In this document: piece after piece, positions 56,171-63,899 of the stretch
Numbering within the stretch: the first letter of the stretch is position 1
Layout of the letters: every line of letters begins with the position of its first letter
DNA from: Bacteroidetes bacterium SW_9_63_38
GTDB lineage: Bacteria > Bacteroidota > Rhodothermia > Rhodothermales > Salinibacteraceae
Direction of reading: 5' to 3'
DNA: 64,000 nt
Assembly: GCA_003022435.1 (NCBI GenBank)
Contig: PXUA01000003.1
Span: 166,663 to 230,662 of the forward strand
The notes under the pieces: model-generated
Database searches by the model: none
Told to the model about the DNA's origin: nothing
What the model saw: only the letters and a program-made list of their open reading frames with translations
Position numbers and translations under genes: made by a program

Positions 56171-56335
56171 TAGAAGCAAAGGCCCTGGAGAAGGTGGGCA
56201 GTGCCGGAGCGACGACATCCACCCCGGCCGCCGAGAGTCCGGACCCCGCGTCGTCGAACGCAGCGTCGGAGGAGTAATTGGAACGCACGGGTCGTGGAGA
56301 AGGGTTGAACAACGACAACTTGTTTGCATCGTTCA

Positions 56336-56581
56336 AAACCTGTTTGGCGAGACGTTTACTGCCACTCCAGGAGTACTTCTTCGCTGGAGATCTGGGATCT
56401 CCTCGCTCAGGGCGCTGCGACTTCGTGGATCTCGCGCAAAATGGGTTCTGCATTGGAGATCTGAGATCTCCTCTCTGGTAGCTCCGCTCTGGCACACCAG
56501 TGTGCCCAGGCTGCATTTGGGCACCATTTTGCAGCTTCGACCACCGTGTCTCGGCAACGCACCCGCTCGCAAAACAGGTTC
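56336..56581 (-). mobile_element. MITE family B, copy 4 (246 bp, TCA duplication)
   Basis: The ends AAACCTGTTTGGCGAGACG and CCGCTCGCAAAACAGGTTC are inverted repeats flanked by TCA (56333-56335 and 56582-56584). It contains internal palindromes around GGAGATCTGGGATCTCC and GGAGATCTGAGATCTCC. It is the reference copy for the partial copy at 15084 and the nested copy at 26096. It ends 22 bases before the next gene start. Confidence 0.87.
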
Positions 56582-56603
56582 TCATCGCTTCTCCCCGCCC
56601 GGT

Positions 56604-57017
56604 ATGCCGATCTACTCCCTGCTCGATCACCTGTCCGTGGGGCCGTACGACGAGGCCCTGTCCCCGCCCGACAATGTCGATGCCCTTCTGAATGTGGCCG
56701 AGGAGCACGATCTGCCGGAGACGGATCGGGGGACCCACAAAGTCCCGGTGACGGATATGCAGCCGATGCCGGCGGACCAGCTGGAGGACGCGGTCCGGTG
56801 GATCGACGCCCACATCGACGACCACCACATCTACCTGTTCTGTAACGCCGGGGTGGGCCGGTCGCCGTCCGTGGCGGTCTCCTACCTGTGCTGCTACCGC
56901 GGGTATTCATTCGGCGACGCCGTGGAGTACGTGGCGCGGCGCAAGCCGGACATCTCCACGCTGCCCGAACTCATTGATCGGATTGAGACGGTGAAGGGAC
57001 GCCTTGCCGAACCCTGA
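56604..57017 (+). CDS. Dual-specificity protein phosphatase family protein
   Basis: The 137-residue protein has the P-loop CNAGVGRSPS matching C(X)5R(S/T), preceded by YLF where the family usually has His before Cys, and DMQPMPADQL in the general-acid region. The fold pattern DNVDALLNVAEEHDL, then VAVSYLCCYRGYSFGDAVEY, fits small DSPs. Either Ser/Thr/Tyr phosphatase or phospholipid phosphatase activity is possible. The start is ATG 56604. The gene lies 22 bases from the preceding MITE, which may influence its promoter. Confidence 0.87.
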   Translation: MPIYSLLDHLSVGPYDEALSPPDNVDALLNVAEEHDLPETDRGTHKVPVTDMQPMPADQLEDAVRWIDAHIDDHHIYLFCNAGVGRSPSVAVSYLCCYRGYSFGDAVEYVARRKPDISTLPELIDRIETVKGRLAEP

Positions 57018-57230
57018 AGAGGGGCCCCGGCCCGTCGAGCGTGTGCTGTTCGTTGCAGTGGCTCTGAAGATCACGGGTTCGACACGTCCCGACGGCACAT
57101 TTCCGGGGAGCGCGCATTCGCCTACTCTACCTCAAACCCAAGATCGCATAAACCGCGAGGCCTCCGGGCGCAGGATGATCGGGGCCTCGCACTCTCGTGC
57201 ACATCGTTTCGTTCAGCGACCCTTCCCCTC

Positions 57231-58028
57231 ATGGACCTCGAATCCGGCCGTCCGCGTCACGAGCAAATCAGCGACTGGCTGCGGGAGCACATCGAACAGG
57301 GCACCTACGAGATCGACGAGAAGCTGCCCTCCGAGAAAGAGCTCGGAGAACGGTTCGACGTGAGCCGGGTCACGGTGCGCCGCGCCCTGCAGACCCTCGA
57401 AAGTGAGGACTACATCTACCGGCGGCAGGGATTGGGGTCGTTCGTGCAGGAGCGGCGCGCGGCGCAGGGCCTCGTACGCCTCACCGACTTTGCACAGGAC
57501 ATGGCGCAGGCCGGCCTGGAGGCCTCCTCGAAGGTGGCGCACCACGCGCCCGAGACGGCGCCGCCCGACGTGGCCGTGCACCTCGCCGACGAGTCGAAGG
57601 TCATGCGCCTCGACCGGGTCCGGCTGGGAGACAGGCAGCCCATCGCGTTCGACCGCACATGGCTTCCCATGTTCTATGCACAGCTTTTGGAAGGGCACGA
57701 CCTGGAGCACGAGACGATCTATCACATCCTGGAGACGGAGTACGACATTCCGGTGCTGCGGGGACAGTACCGCATCACGGCCGCCAATGCCGGCGCGGCG
57801 GTGGCCGAGCCGCTGGGGGTGGACGAGGGGCAGGCGCTCCTGCTCATCGAGCGGTTGTCGCTGACGGAGGGGGAAAAGCGGGTCTACTTCCAGCGCCGCT
57901 ACTACCGCAGCGACCGGGTGGCTTATGAGCTGGAGCTGGCGCGCGATTCCCCGGAGCACGGCTCCGGCGAGCACGGCATGCCCCTCCGTGACTTTGAGCC
58001 CGTGTTCGAGACGGACGACGACGTGTGA
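57231..58028 (+). CDS. GntR family regulator with UTRA effector domain (HutC subfamily)
   Basis: The N-terminal winged HTH (residues 8-76) includes HEQISDWLREHIEQGTYEID, KLPSEKELGERFDVSRVTVR and RALQTLESEDYIYRRQGLGS. The C-terminal UTRA domain (about 95-245) includes VMRLDRVRLGDRQPIAFDRT and EGQALLLIERLSLTEGEKRV. These repressors respond to small ligands such as sugars, urocanate or phosphonates. The start is ATG 57231, giving 265 residues. No metabolic operon is adjacent, so the ligand cannot be guessed. Confidence 0.93.
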   Translation: MDLESGRPRHEQISDWLREHIEQGTYEIDEKLPSEKELGERFDVSRVTVRRALQTLESEDYIYRRQGLGSFVQERRAAQGLVRLTDFAQDMAQAGLEASSKVAHHAPETAPPDVAVHLADESKVMRLDRVRLGDRQPIAFDRTWLPMFYAQLLEGHDLEHETIYHILETEYDIPVLRGQYRITAANAGAAVAEPLGVDEGQALLLIERLSLTEGEKRVYFQRRYYRSDRVAYELELARDSPEHGSGEHGMPLRDFEPVFETDDDV

Positions 58029-58107
58029 TCCCCCTCTGCAGTGGAGCGCAGCCACCCCGCGTGAGCGCTGTCGGCAGAGCCGTCCCCATCCAGGACAGAC
58101 ATCCGGT

Positions 58108-58370
58108 CTACGAGGCCGCCACGTCGGCGTCTTCGCGGTCGGCTAGCAGCGAGGCCCGCTCCGGCTTCACCAGAAACACCGGAATGGGGGACTGCCGCAC
58201 CACACGTTCCGCGACGCTCCCGATGAGCAGCCGGTCGAGGCCGGTGCGCCCGTGGGTGGCGATGACGAGGAAGTCCACCTTCTGATCCTCGACGTAGCCA
58301 ACAATCGCTTCCGGCGGGGAGGCCGAATCGACCTGTTTCGTGCCGCCGTTCCGGCAGCAAGGGCTACGCG
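58108..58370 (-). pseudogene. UspA universal-stress-protein remnant (C-terminal part)
   Basis: The reading frame gives VDSASPPEAIVGYVEDQKVD, then FLVIATHGRTGLDRLLIGSV and AERVVRQSPIPVFLVKPERA, which is the nucleotide-binding C-terminal half of UspA (GxxGxxxxLxGSVxxxVxxxxxxPVxxV). No start codon or N-terminal half is found; upstream sequence belongs to the next gene's end. It is a truncated relic. Confidence 0.8.
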
Positions 58371-58786
58371 TCGATGCGTTGGGAAGTGGAGAAATTGGTC
58401 AGGGCGATTTTCGAGACGCCGATCCCTTGAGCTGCCTCCTCCAGCGTAGCGACGATCTTGTATGGCCCGACGTGTTCGCTTCCGACCTGGATGAGCATAG
58501 AGGCGAACGTTCGGGTGAGTGGACGCTCCGCGACGATTGCGACGGGCCCCTGTGTGAGCCTGTGCTCGTTCTCGCGCAGAAAGGCCTTAAAGTCCGGAAT
58601 GACATCGGCGTCCATGACCAGTTCGTCGATGGAGCGGGTATCCCAGACGACGGAGAACCGCGGGTCTCGGTCGGGGTCGTCGTAGAGGGCGCGACAGAGT
58701 TGGAGAAAGGTCTCCTCGATGACGCGTCCGGTGGGCCGGACGAGGATGAGTTCGTGCTCGGGATCGACGTGATGGGGCGAGGACAT
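58364..58786 (-). CDS. Hypothetical protein, SpoIIAA/STAS-like
   Basis: The 140-residue acidic protein from ATG 58786 has a pattern of beta strands and helices resembling the SpoIIAA-like/STAS fold: HELILVRPTGRVIEETFLQL, RFSVVWDTRSIDELVMDADV and GPVAIVAERPLTRTFASMLI. There is no signal peptide. Such proteins are common beside UspA genes; here the UspA relic follows in the same direction. No firm function. Confidence 0.7.
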   Translation of the reverse strand: MSSPHHVDPEHELILVRPTGRVIEETFLQLCRALYDDPDRDPRFSVVWDTRSIDELVMDADVIPDFKAFLRENEHRLTQGPVAIVAERPLTRTFASMLIQVGSEHVGPYKIVATLEEAAQGIGVSKIALTNFSTSQRIDA

Positions 58787-59554
58787 TGGGCAGATCCCTC
58801 TTTGAAAATGGGATATAGAAACATCATCTGGACGGGGAGCGTGGGGCGTGTGTTCAGCGCGGGAAAGGATCCGCACTCGTCGGTCGGCATGATGGGCTTC
58901 ACGGGGCCATCGACACCGTCGGAATGCGCCTCAGGGGGACGGTGGGTCTCAGAACCTGTTTTAATTTATGACCGGCTTCACAATCGCGATCAGATGCCCC
59001 GGACGAGATGCTAAATCGCAATGATGGCAGCCAGAAATCAGGCTGTTCTGCACGGACGTGCAGTCGTTACGCCCCGGTAGATCTAAAACGATTGAAGTCA
59101 AAACAGCTTCTCAGTATCGGACCGGCGGTCCGTGAGGGGGGCGTGGAGCTTTCGGAGATGACTACAATCAGGGGGACGATGGCGCCGATCGGGATGCCCT
59201 GCTCGATCCCGAGCGTAAGGGTGGGGAGGAACGTAGGGGCCATGAGACCGAGGTCGCGTCGGTGGATCTCATGAACCGACGAGGCCGATGACGAGGGCGC
59301 TGGGCACGTTGCCCACGGTGTATTGCGTGCTGCAGTCTAAAACTACTTCTTCACGTCGCTCAGGCGCGTACTGCGTGTTGCATGATATGGAGTGCCCAGT
59401 CTCCGCATGACGGAAGCGCCCCCAATCGGATTCGCCGGAAAACGGCACAGTTGCTTGGGACGGGGTACCGTGAACCGATTCGTGGACCCAGCCCAAAATC
59501 CCCCAATCCTCCAACCATTCAATCCCCCGATTACCCAATTCAGCTCATCACATT
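58787..59554. other. Gene-free stretch with a MITE and possible permease debris
   Basis: Besides the element at 58952-59110, the minus strand between 59340 and 59118 encodes short hydrophobic pieces in different frames (GNVPSALVIGLVGS, then APTFLPTLTLGIEQGIPIGA and IVPLIVVIS). These suggest the remains of an unidentified membrane protein. No intact gene. Confidence 0.45.
58952..59110 (+). mobile_element. MITE family B, copy 5 (159 bp, TCA duplication)
   Basis: The ends GAACCTGTTTTAATTT and GATTGAAGTCAAAACAGCTTC are inverted repeats. TCA flanks both sides (58949-58951 and 59111-59113). It is the same length as the copy at 20710-20868. Confidence 0.83.
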
Positions 59555-60300
59555 CTATCCGAGAATCACGACGCCCATCACCACCAGGAAGAGGGCGAAT
59601 CCGCGCTTGAGCCGGGCTTGCGGCACGTAGGAGCCCACCTTGCCCCCGACGAAGCTGCCCGCGATGCCGATGATAGAGAAGACCAGCATCAGGTCCCAAT
59701 GTATCGATAGTCCGGAGTCGCTGAGCACATCCATGTACTTCGCAAAGCCGCTCGCGCGTTCTACCGAGATGATGAAGAGGCTCGTGCCGATGGCGAGATG
59801 CATCGGCAGGCCGCCGAGCAGCACGAGGACAGGGACGATGAGAAAGCCGCCCCCGACGCCGACGAGGCCCGTCAGCATCCCGGCGCCAAACCCATCGAGC
59901 ATCACCTTCCAGTAGGCCCGCACGCCGGTCTCCTTCAGAGAGGAGGCGGGCTGTCATCGAAACATCATTACGGCCGCCAGAAGCATCACGCCCGCGGAGA
60001 GAACCAGTTGTAGAGTGCCCGGCATGAACTTCGACATCCAGGTGCCGGTGTAGGCACCACCCATGCCCGGAAGGCCGAACAGTAGCACACTTCGCCAACT
60101 CACCTGACGTCGATACACGAACGGGAGGGTCCCCACGAAGCTCATAAGCGTCACGATCCCGAGCGACTCGGCAGTCGCCAGCTTGTTGGGCTCGCCCACC
60201 AGGTATACGAGAGTACCGGTACCGTGAGGATAGATCCGCCTGAGCCGAGTAGACCCAGTACGAGACCGACGAGAAGAGCACCGATCCAGGCAGTGAGCAT
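59555..60300 (-). pseudogene. Broken TauE/SafE-family exporter gene
   Basis: The start [20 protein letters not shown], then [10 protein letters not shown], is the N-terminal TauE repeat. A one-base loss near 60209-60214 shifts the frame into [20 protein letters not shown], then WRSVLLFGLPGMGGAYTGTW and MLLAAVMMFR. An in-frame TGA at 59954-59956 follows. The same frame continues WKVMLDGFGAGMLTGLVGVG, then GGFLIVPVLVLLGGLPMHLA and KVGSYVPQARLKRGFALFLV. All parts of an eight-helix sulfite/sulfonate exporter-like protein are present but broken twice. Confidence 0.9.
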
Positions 60301-60401
60301 ACATCGATCATCGACGAGCGAAGACAGAGAACGGCCCGCCCAGTCGGAGGAGGACCGCTTCACCTCCTCCGGCCATGTTCAGACCCGTTCGGAAGACGCA
60401 G

Positions 60402-61865
60402 CTACGCCGCGACGGTCGCTTCCTCCTCCGTCGACTCGTAGTTCGAGAAGCGGTCGTTCACGTAGATCACGTCGCGCCCCGTGCGCTGCAGATAGGCCGA
60501 GGCCGCCGCGGCCCGTGCCCCGCTTCCGCAGTGCACGATCATCGTCCTGTCGGTGGGCAGATCTGCCGCGTATTCCGGCAGGCGCGTGTAGGACGCGTTC
60601 AGGGCGCCCTTGACGTGCCCGGCCTCGTACTCCGACCGATAACGCACGTCGAGTACCGCCGTGTCGCCCGTCCGCAGGGCCAGGAGGTCGTCGAAGGGTC
60701 TCTCCTTGATCGCAGCGCTCGTCCCGCCGTTCGCGAAGTACCGCTGCAAGGTCTCGATCTCTGCAAAGCCCTGCACGTTGTCGTGGCCGATACGCACCAG
60801 GTCGCGCACCGCCTCGTCCACGTCCTCCTCGTCGATGATGAGGGAGATCGGCGTGGTCGCGTCCTCCACGAGCGACCCGACGACCGTGTTGAAGGTCTTG
60901 TTCATCGGCGCGTAGAGGGCCCCTGGAATGTGGTGGTCCATGAAGGCTGAGCGATCCCGGCGCGTGTCAATGACGAGCGCCTCCTCGTCGGCCGCTACGT
61001 CGTGCAGTTCGCGGGCCGTCAATGCTCGGGGGGACGGGAGCTCACCCAGCACCGGTGGGCCCGTCTTGTTGTCTCGTTTCATGCGGGCGAAGTAGAGCGG
61101 CGGCTCCGGCTGGTCTTCGAGGATCGCGTCGACGAACGTGTCCTCGTCCCGCCGCGCGGCGTCGATCATCGGGTTAAACCGCTTCTCGTACCCGACCGTG
61201 GACTGGGGCACCGCGCCGAGGGCCTTACCGCAGGCCGAACCGGCCCCGTGGGCGGGCCATACCTGCAGGTGGTCCGGCAGGTCGAGGAACCGCTGCACCG
61301 AGTCGTACAGGGTGCGGGCCGACGGATCCATAGCGCCCTCCACGTTCGCGGCGGATTCCAGCAGATCCGGCCGCCCAAGGTCGCCCACGAACACGAAGTC
61401 GCCGGTGACGAGGCCCATGGGCTCGTGCGCCCCGCCGCCCTTATCGGTAATCAGAAACGACAGGTGTCCGGGCGTGTGGCCGGGGGTGTGCAGGGCCGTG
61501 ATCTCGATGTTGCCGATGGAAAAAGTGCTGTTGTCGTACAGCCAGGTGACATCGTAGTCGTCGCCCGAGTCCCGACGGCCGTCGGGAGTCTGGGCCCACT
61601 CGTACTTCCACTCGTCGGTACCCTCGTCCGAGAGGTAGAGCATCGTGCCGAAGCGCTCGGCACACTCGCGGGCGCCGGAGAGAAAGTCGGCGTGGATATG
61701 GGTTTCGGTGACGGCGGTGATCGCGACGCCTTCCCCCTCGGCGAGGCCGAGATACTGATCGATGTCGCGCCCCGGGTCAATGAGAAGGGCCTCCCCCGTC
61801 TGCTGACACCCAATCAGATAGGCATACTGAGCGAGCTTCTCGTCGAAGATCTGTCGGAAGAGCAT
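60402..61865 (-). CDS. ETHE1-like metallo-beta-lactamase with two rhodanese domains (Blh-type)
   Basis: The N-terminal metallo-hydrolase has ETHIHADFLSGARECAERFG, HTPGHTPGHLSFL, GDFVFVGDLGRPDLL and PAHGAGSACGKALGAVPQST, as in ETHE1/Blh persulfide dioxygenases. Two rhodanese domains follow. The first (VIDTRRDRSAFMDHHIPGAL) has no catalytic Cys; the second carries it in MIVHCGSGARAAAASAYLQR. Such proteins oxidise glutathione or other persulfides and detoxify sulfide. The 487-residue length is complete. The start is ATG 61865. Its neighbours, TauE-like and YeeE-like genes, are both broken, though this gene is intact. Confidence 0.93.
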   Translation of the reverse strand: MLFRQIFDEKLAQYAYLIGCQQTGEALLIDPGRDIDQYLGLAEGEGVAITAVTETHIHADFLSGARECAERFGTMLYLSDEGTDEWKYEWAQTPDGRRDSGDDYDVTWLYDNSTFSIGNIEITALHTPGHTPGHLSFLITDKGGGAHEPMGLVTGDFVFVGDLGRPDLLESAANVEGAMDPSARTLYDSVQRFLDLPDHLQVWPAHGAGSACGKALGAVPQSTVGYEKRFNPMIDAARRDEDTFVDAILEDQPEPPLYFARMKRDNKTGPPVLGELPSPRALTARELHDVAADEEALVIDTRRDRSAFMDHHIPGALYAPMNKTFNTVVGSLVEDATTPISLIIDEEDVDEAVRDLVRIGHDNVQGFAEIETLQRYFANGGTSAAIKERPFDDLLALRTGDTAVLDVRYRSEYEAGHVKGALNASYTRLPEYAADLPTDRTMIVHCGSGARAAAASAYLQRTGRDVIYVNDRFSNYESTEEEATVAA

Positions 61866-61998
61866 GGTGGGTTGGGGGAGTTGGTGTTGAGGGGTTGCGA
61901 ATAAGGGGCAGCAATCAAGAGTCCCATTGGATGACAGAGTTACCCGTGTGAATCATGAAGCGTGAATCGTGGGACTGCTTTTGTCAGCAAAGACATCT

Positions 61999-62040
61999 CA
62001 CGTCTCACGCATCACGTCTCACGCATCACGTCTCACGCAT
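61999..62040. repeat. Three exact 14-bp tandem repeats
   Basis: CACGTCTCACGCAT occurs three times head to tail, followed by CACTC. The TCACGCAT word also appears in the inverted-repeat region at 7634-7722. Confidence 0.9.
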
Positions 62041-62080
62041 CACTCTAGCGCGGCAGGTGCGGCTTCACGTGGCCGTACGC

Positions 62081-62326
62081 CTAGGCGCCGAGCAGGAGGC
62101 CGACCACGAAAATCAGGTTCCAGAGGCCGCTCGCCTTCCAGTCGTACCGAAAATACTCGGCCCCGCCCGGCACCGTGGCCGCACAGGCGTGCTCAAGGCT
62201 CGACGAGACGCCGAATGCCTTTCCCGTGAGCCACAGCAGCAGCGGCACGAACAGCCCGATCATCGGACCGGCGACGTACCAGGGCCAGGACCCGGCAAAG
62301 AGATTGATCGTTGAGCGATTCAGCTT
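62081..62326 (-). pseudogene. YeeE/YedE-family transporter fragment
   Basis: The frame gives [40 protein letters not shown] and [20 protein letters not shown], then [15 protein letters not shown] before TAG. This matches the N-terminal portion of YeeE/YedE (DUF395, thiosulfate or sulfur-compound transport). No ATG precedes it, and the rest of the helices are missing. It is about 80 codons against 140-190 for a half-size member. Probably a relic of the same sulfur cluster as tauE/safE. Confidence 0.82.
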
Positions 62327-62601
62327 GTTGTTAGGTCATGTTATAACAAATGTTGGCGCATCATGCGCACTCCCGCGGGGCCAGGCGGGTTCCGCCGCCG
62401 GGAATCTTTTTAACGGACGCAGAACGTTGCGGTCCCCGACGAGGCAAGACGGAAGGCCGGGCGTCCGTTGTGACGAGCCGAGCCGCGGACGGCCGCACAT
62501 CGGAACGGTCGAGGTGGGGGCAGCTACAACGGAATCCCGCTTCGGGAGAGGTGGGGGCGACCGCTGCTCCGTTTTGCCTCGACATGCCTGCTTTCGCGTC
62601 C

Positions 62602-62952
62602 ATGACTTCCGACCCCGAACAGCCCTCCTGGCAGGGACACTGGCGTGTCACCCAGTACGGGGAGGAGACCCCCGCGGTGCCCACCTACTACGCCGCCACG
62701 GCCGAGAGCTGGGACGTGGTCAAGGATCAGGAGGACGGGTGGTACACGGCGCGGCATCCCATTCTAGACATTGATGGGAACGTGATCGTGCTCAAGGACG
62801 AGGGCGTACCCGACGATGAGGCGGAACGGTGGCGCGTGGAGGTCCAGGGCGACACGGTGCGCGTCACAGCACTCACGGGCGAGCACGAGGGAGCGGTCGG
62901 TGTAGCGGAGCGCATCGACGGCGATCCAGGCGCGCGTCCCCCTGCTGCCTAA
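62602..62952 (+). CDS. Hypothetical acidic protein (116 aa)
   Basis: From ATG 62602 (MTSDPEQPSWQGHWRVTQYG) it reads as a small beta-rich acidic protein with many Trp and Asp (ESWDVVKDQEDGWYTARHPI, then DEAERWRVEVQGDTVRVTAL). An ATG at 62584 would add six residues. There is no signal peptide and no recognised family. The stop is 42 bases before the HAD gene, with which it may be co-transcribed. Confidence 0.65.
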   Translation: MTSDPEQPSWQGHWRVTQYGEETPAVPTYYAATAESWDVVKDQEDGWYTARHPILDIDGNVIVLKDEGVPDDEAERWRVEVQGDTVRVTALTGEHEGAVGVAERIDGDPGARPPAA

Positions 62953-62994
62953 ATCCCTCATGGCCCTTAGCACTCTCCACAAGAGCCCCCTAGT

Positions 62995-63801
62995 ATGACC
63001 GCCGAACAGGAAGAACGGGACGCTGCGACGCCCGAGACGCCGTCAACGTGGCTGCTGGACATGGATGGAGTCCTGGTGCATGAGGACACCGCCCTTCCCG
63101 GTGCCCAGGAATTCATTGGGCGGCTTCGTGAGAACGAGGTTCCGTTTCTCGTCCTCACCAACAACTCGATGTACACGCGGCGGGACCTGGCCGCTCGGCT
63201 CTCGGACGCGGGACTGGAGGTGCCCGAGCACCAAATATGGACCTCGGCGGTGGCGACCGCCCGCTTTCTGTCCAACCAAGTGCCCGAAGCGTCGGCGTAC
63301 GTTCTCGGGGAAGCCGGGCTCACGACCGCCCTCCACGAAGTCGGCTACACGCTCACCGGTTCCGATCCGGATTTTGTCGTTCTGGGGGAGACCCGTACCT
63401 ATTCGTTCCAGAACATCACGAAGGCGGTCCAGCTGGTCGACCGGGGCGCCCGCTTCATTGCGACCAACCCCGACGTCACGGCACCGTCGCAGGACGGCCC
63501 GCTCCCGACAACCGGCTCGGTGGCTGCTCTCATCAAGGCGGCCACCGGCCAGAAGCCCTACTTTGTGGGCAAGCCCAACCCGATCATGATCCGGAGTGCG
63601 CTGAATCGGATTGAGGCCCACTCCGAAACCACGGCGATCGTGGGCGACAATATGGACACCGACATCGTCGCGGGCATGGAGGCGGGCCTGAGGACGTATC
63701 TTGTCCTGACCGGATCGACCGGCCCGGCGGACGTGACAACGTTTGCCTATCGGCCCAGCGAAATTATCGACTCGATCGGCGCCCTGGTCGAGAGGGTGTA
63801 A
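62995..63801 (+). CDS. HAD-IIA family phosphatase (NagD-like)
   Basis: The motifs are WLLDMDGVLVHEDTALPGAQ (I), FLVLTNNSMYTRRDLA (II, with the TNN Asn typical of class IIA), a cap domain of the C2 type, YFVGKPNPIMIRSAL (III) and AIVGDNMDTDIVAGMEAGLR (IV). NagD-type enzymes dephosphorylate nucleotides or sugar phosphates; the substrate is not predictable. The 268-residue length is typical. The start is ATG 62995. Confidence 0.93.
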   Translation: MTAEQEERDAATPETPSTWLLDMDGVLVHEDTALPGAQEFIGRLRENEVPFLVLTNNSMYTRRDLAARLSDAGLEVPEHQIWTSAVATARFLSNQVPEASAYVLGEAGLTTALHEVGYTLTGSDPDFVVLGETRTYSFQNITKAVQLVDRGARFIATNPDVTAPSQDGPLPTTGSVAALIKAATGQKPYFVGKPNPIMIRSALNRIEAHSETTAIVGDNMDTDIVAGMEAGLRTYLVLTGSTGPADVTTFAYRPSEIIDSIGALVERV

Positions 63802-63899
63802 GTCGAGAGGAGAACGATGAGGAAGCCAGTACGCCTGTTCGGGAAGAGAGCGCATCGCAGCGTCGCGGTGCTTTGTCGTCCACAAGCCGACCGACATTA

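Larger units (their letters stand above)
54984..56278 (+). pseudogene. Membrane-protein gene broken by two frameshifts and two MITEs
   Basis: Starting MPNFYLPEAASLLLKTIPIL, the protein has hydrophobic helices WVRIGSYALLWLGLLVYAAV and VLGIIVVLAAFAGAFGIVRW. It continues TEYIVHGMGPEGSQGAHGTE and ILDAVVTSFNRASTRVTDWL up to SRAYEKK. One-base deletions near 55524-55530 and 55551-55557 then shift the frame. GVILYAQCWKPILANAVAPT, LLSYVEFFAFLVLLGVPALA and GFLLPSLNIALGISVII follow. Elements at 55729-55860 and 56011-56170 interrupt it, but removing each restores the frame (VIIGAWMLKLAVADAFSM; AELEAKALEKVGSAG). It ends NAASEE at 56278. The family is unknown to me. Confidence 0.86.

Noticed and set aside
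58364..58786. Treating the SpoIIAA/STAS-like gene as part of the UspA relic
   Set aside because: It has its own start, intact frame and different pattern; the UspA relic begins at its end in another frame.
59118..59340. A nameable transporter gene on the minus strand
   Set aside because: Only short hydrophobic pieces in different frames are visible; too little to assign a family.
61999..62040. CRISPR array from the 14-bp tandem repeats
   Set aside because: The repeats are contiguous with no spacers and no cas genes are present.
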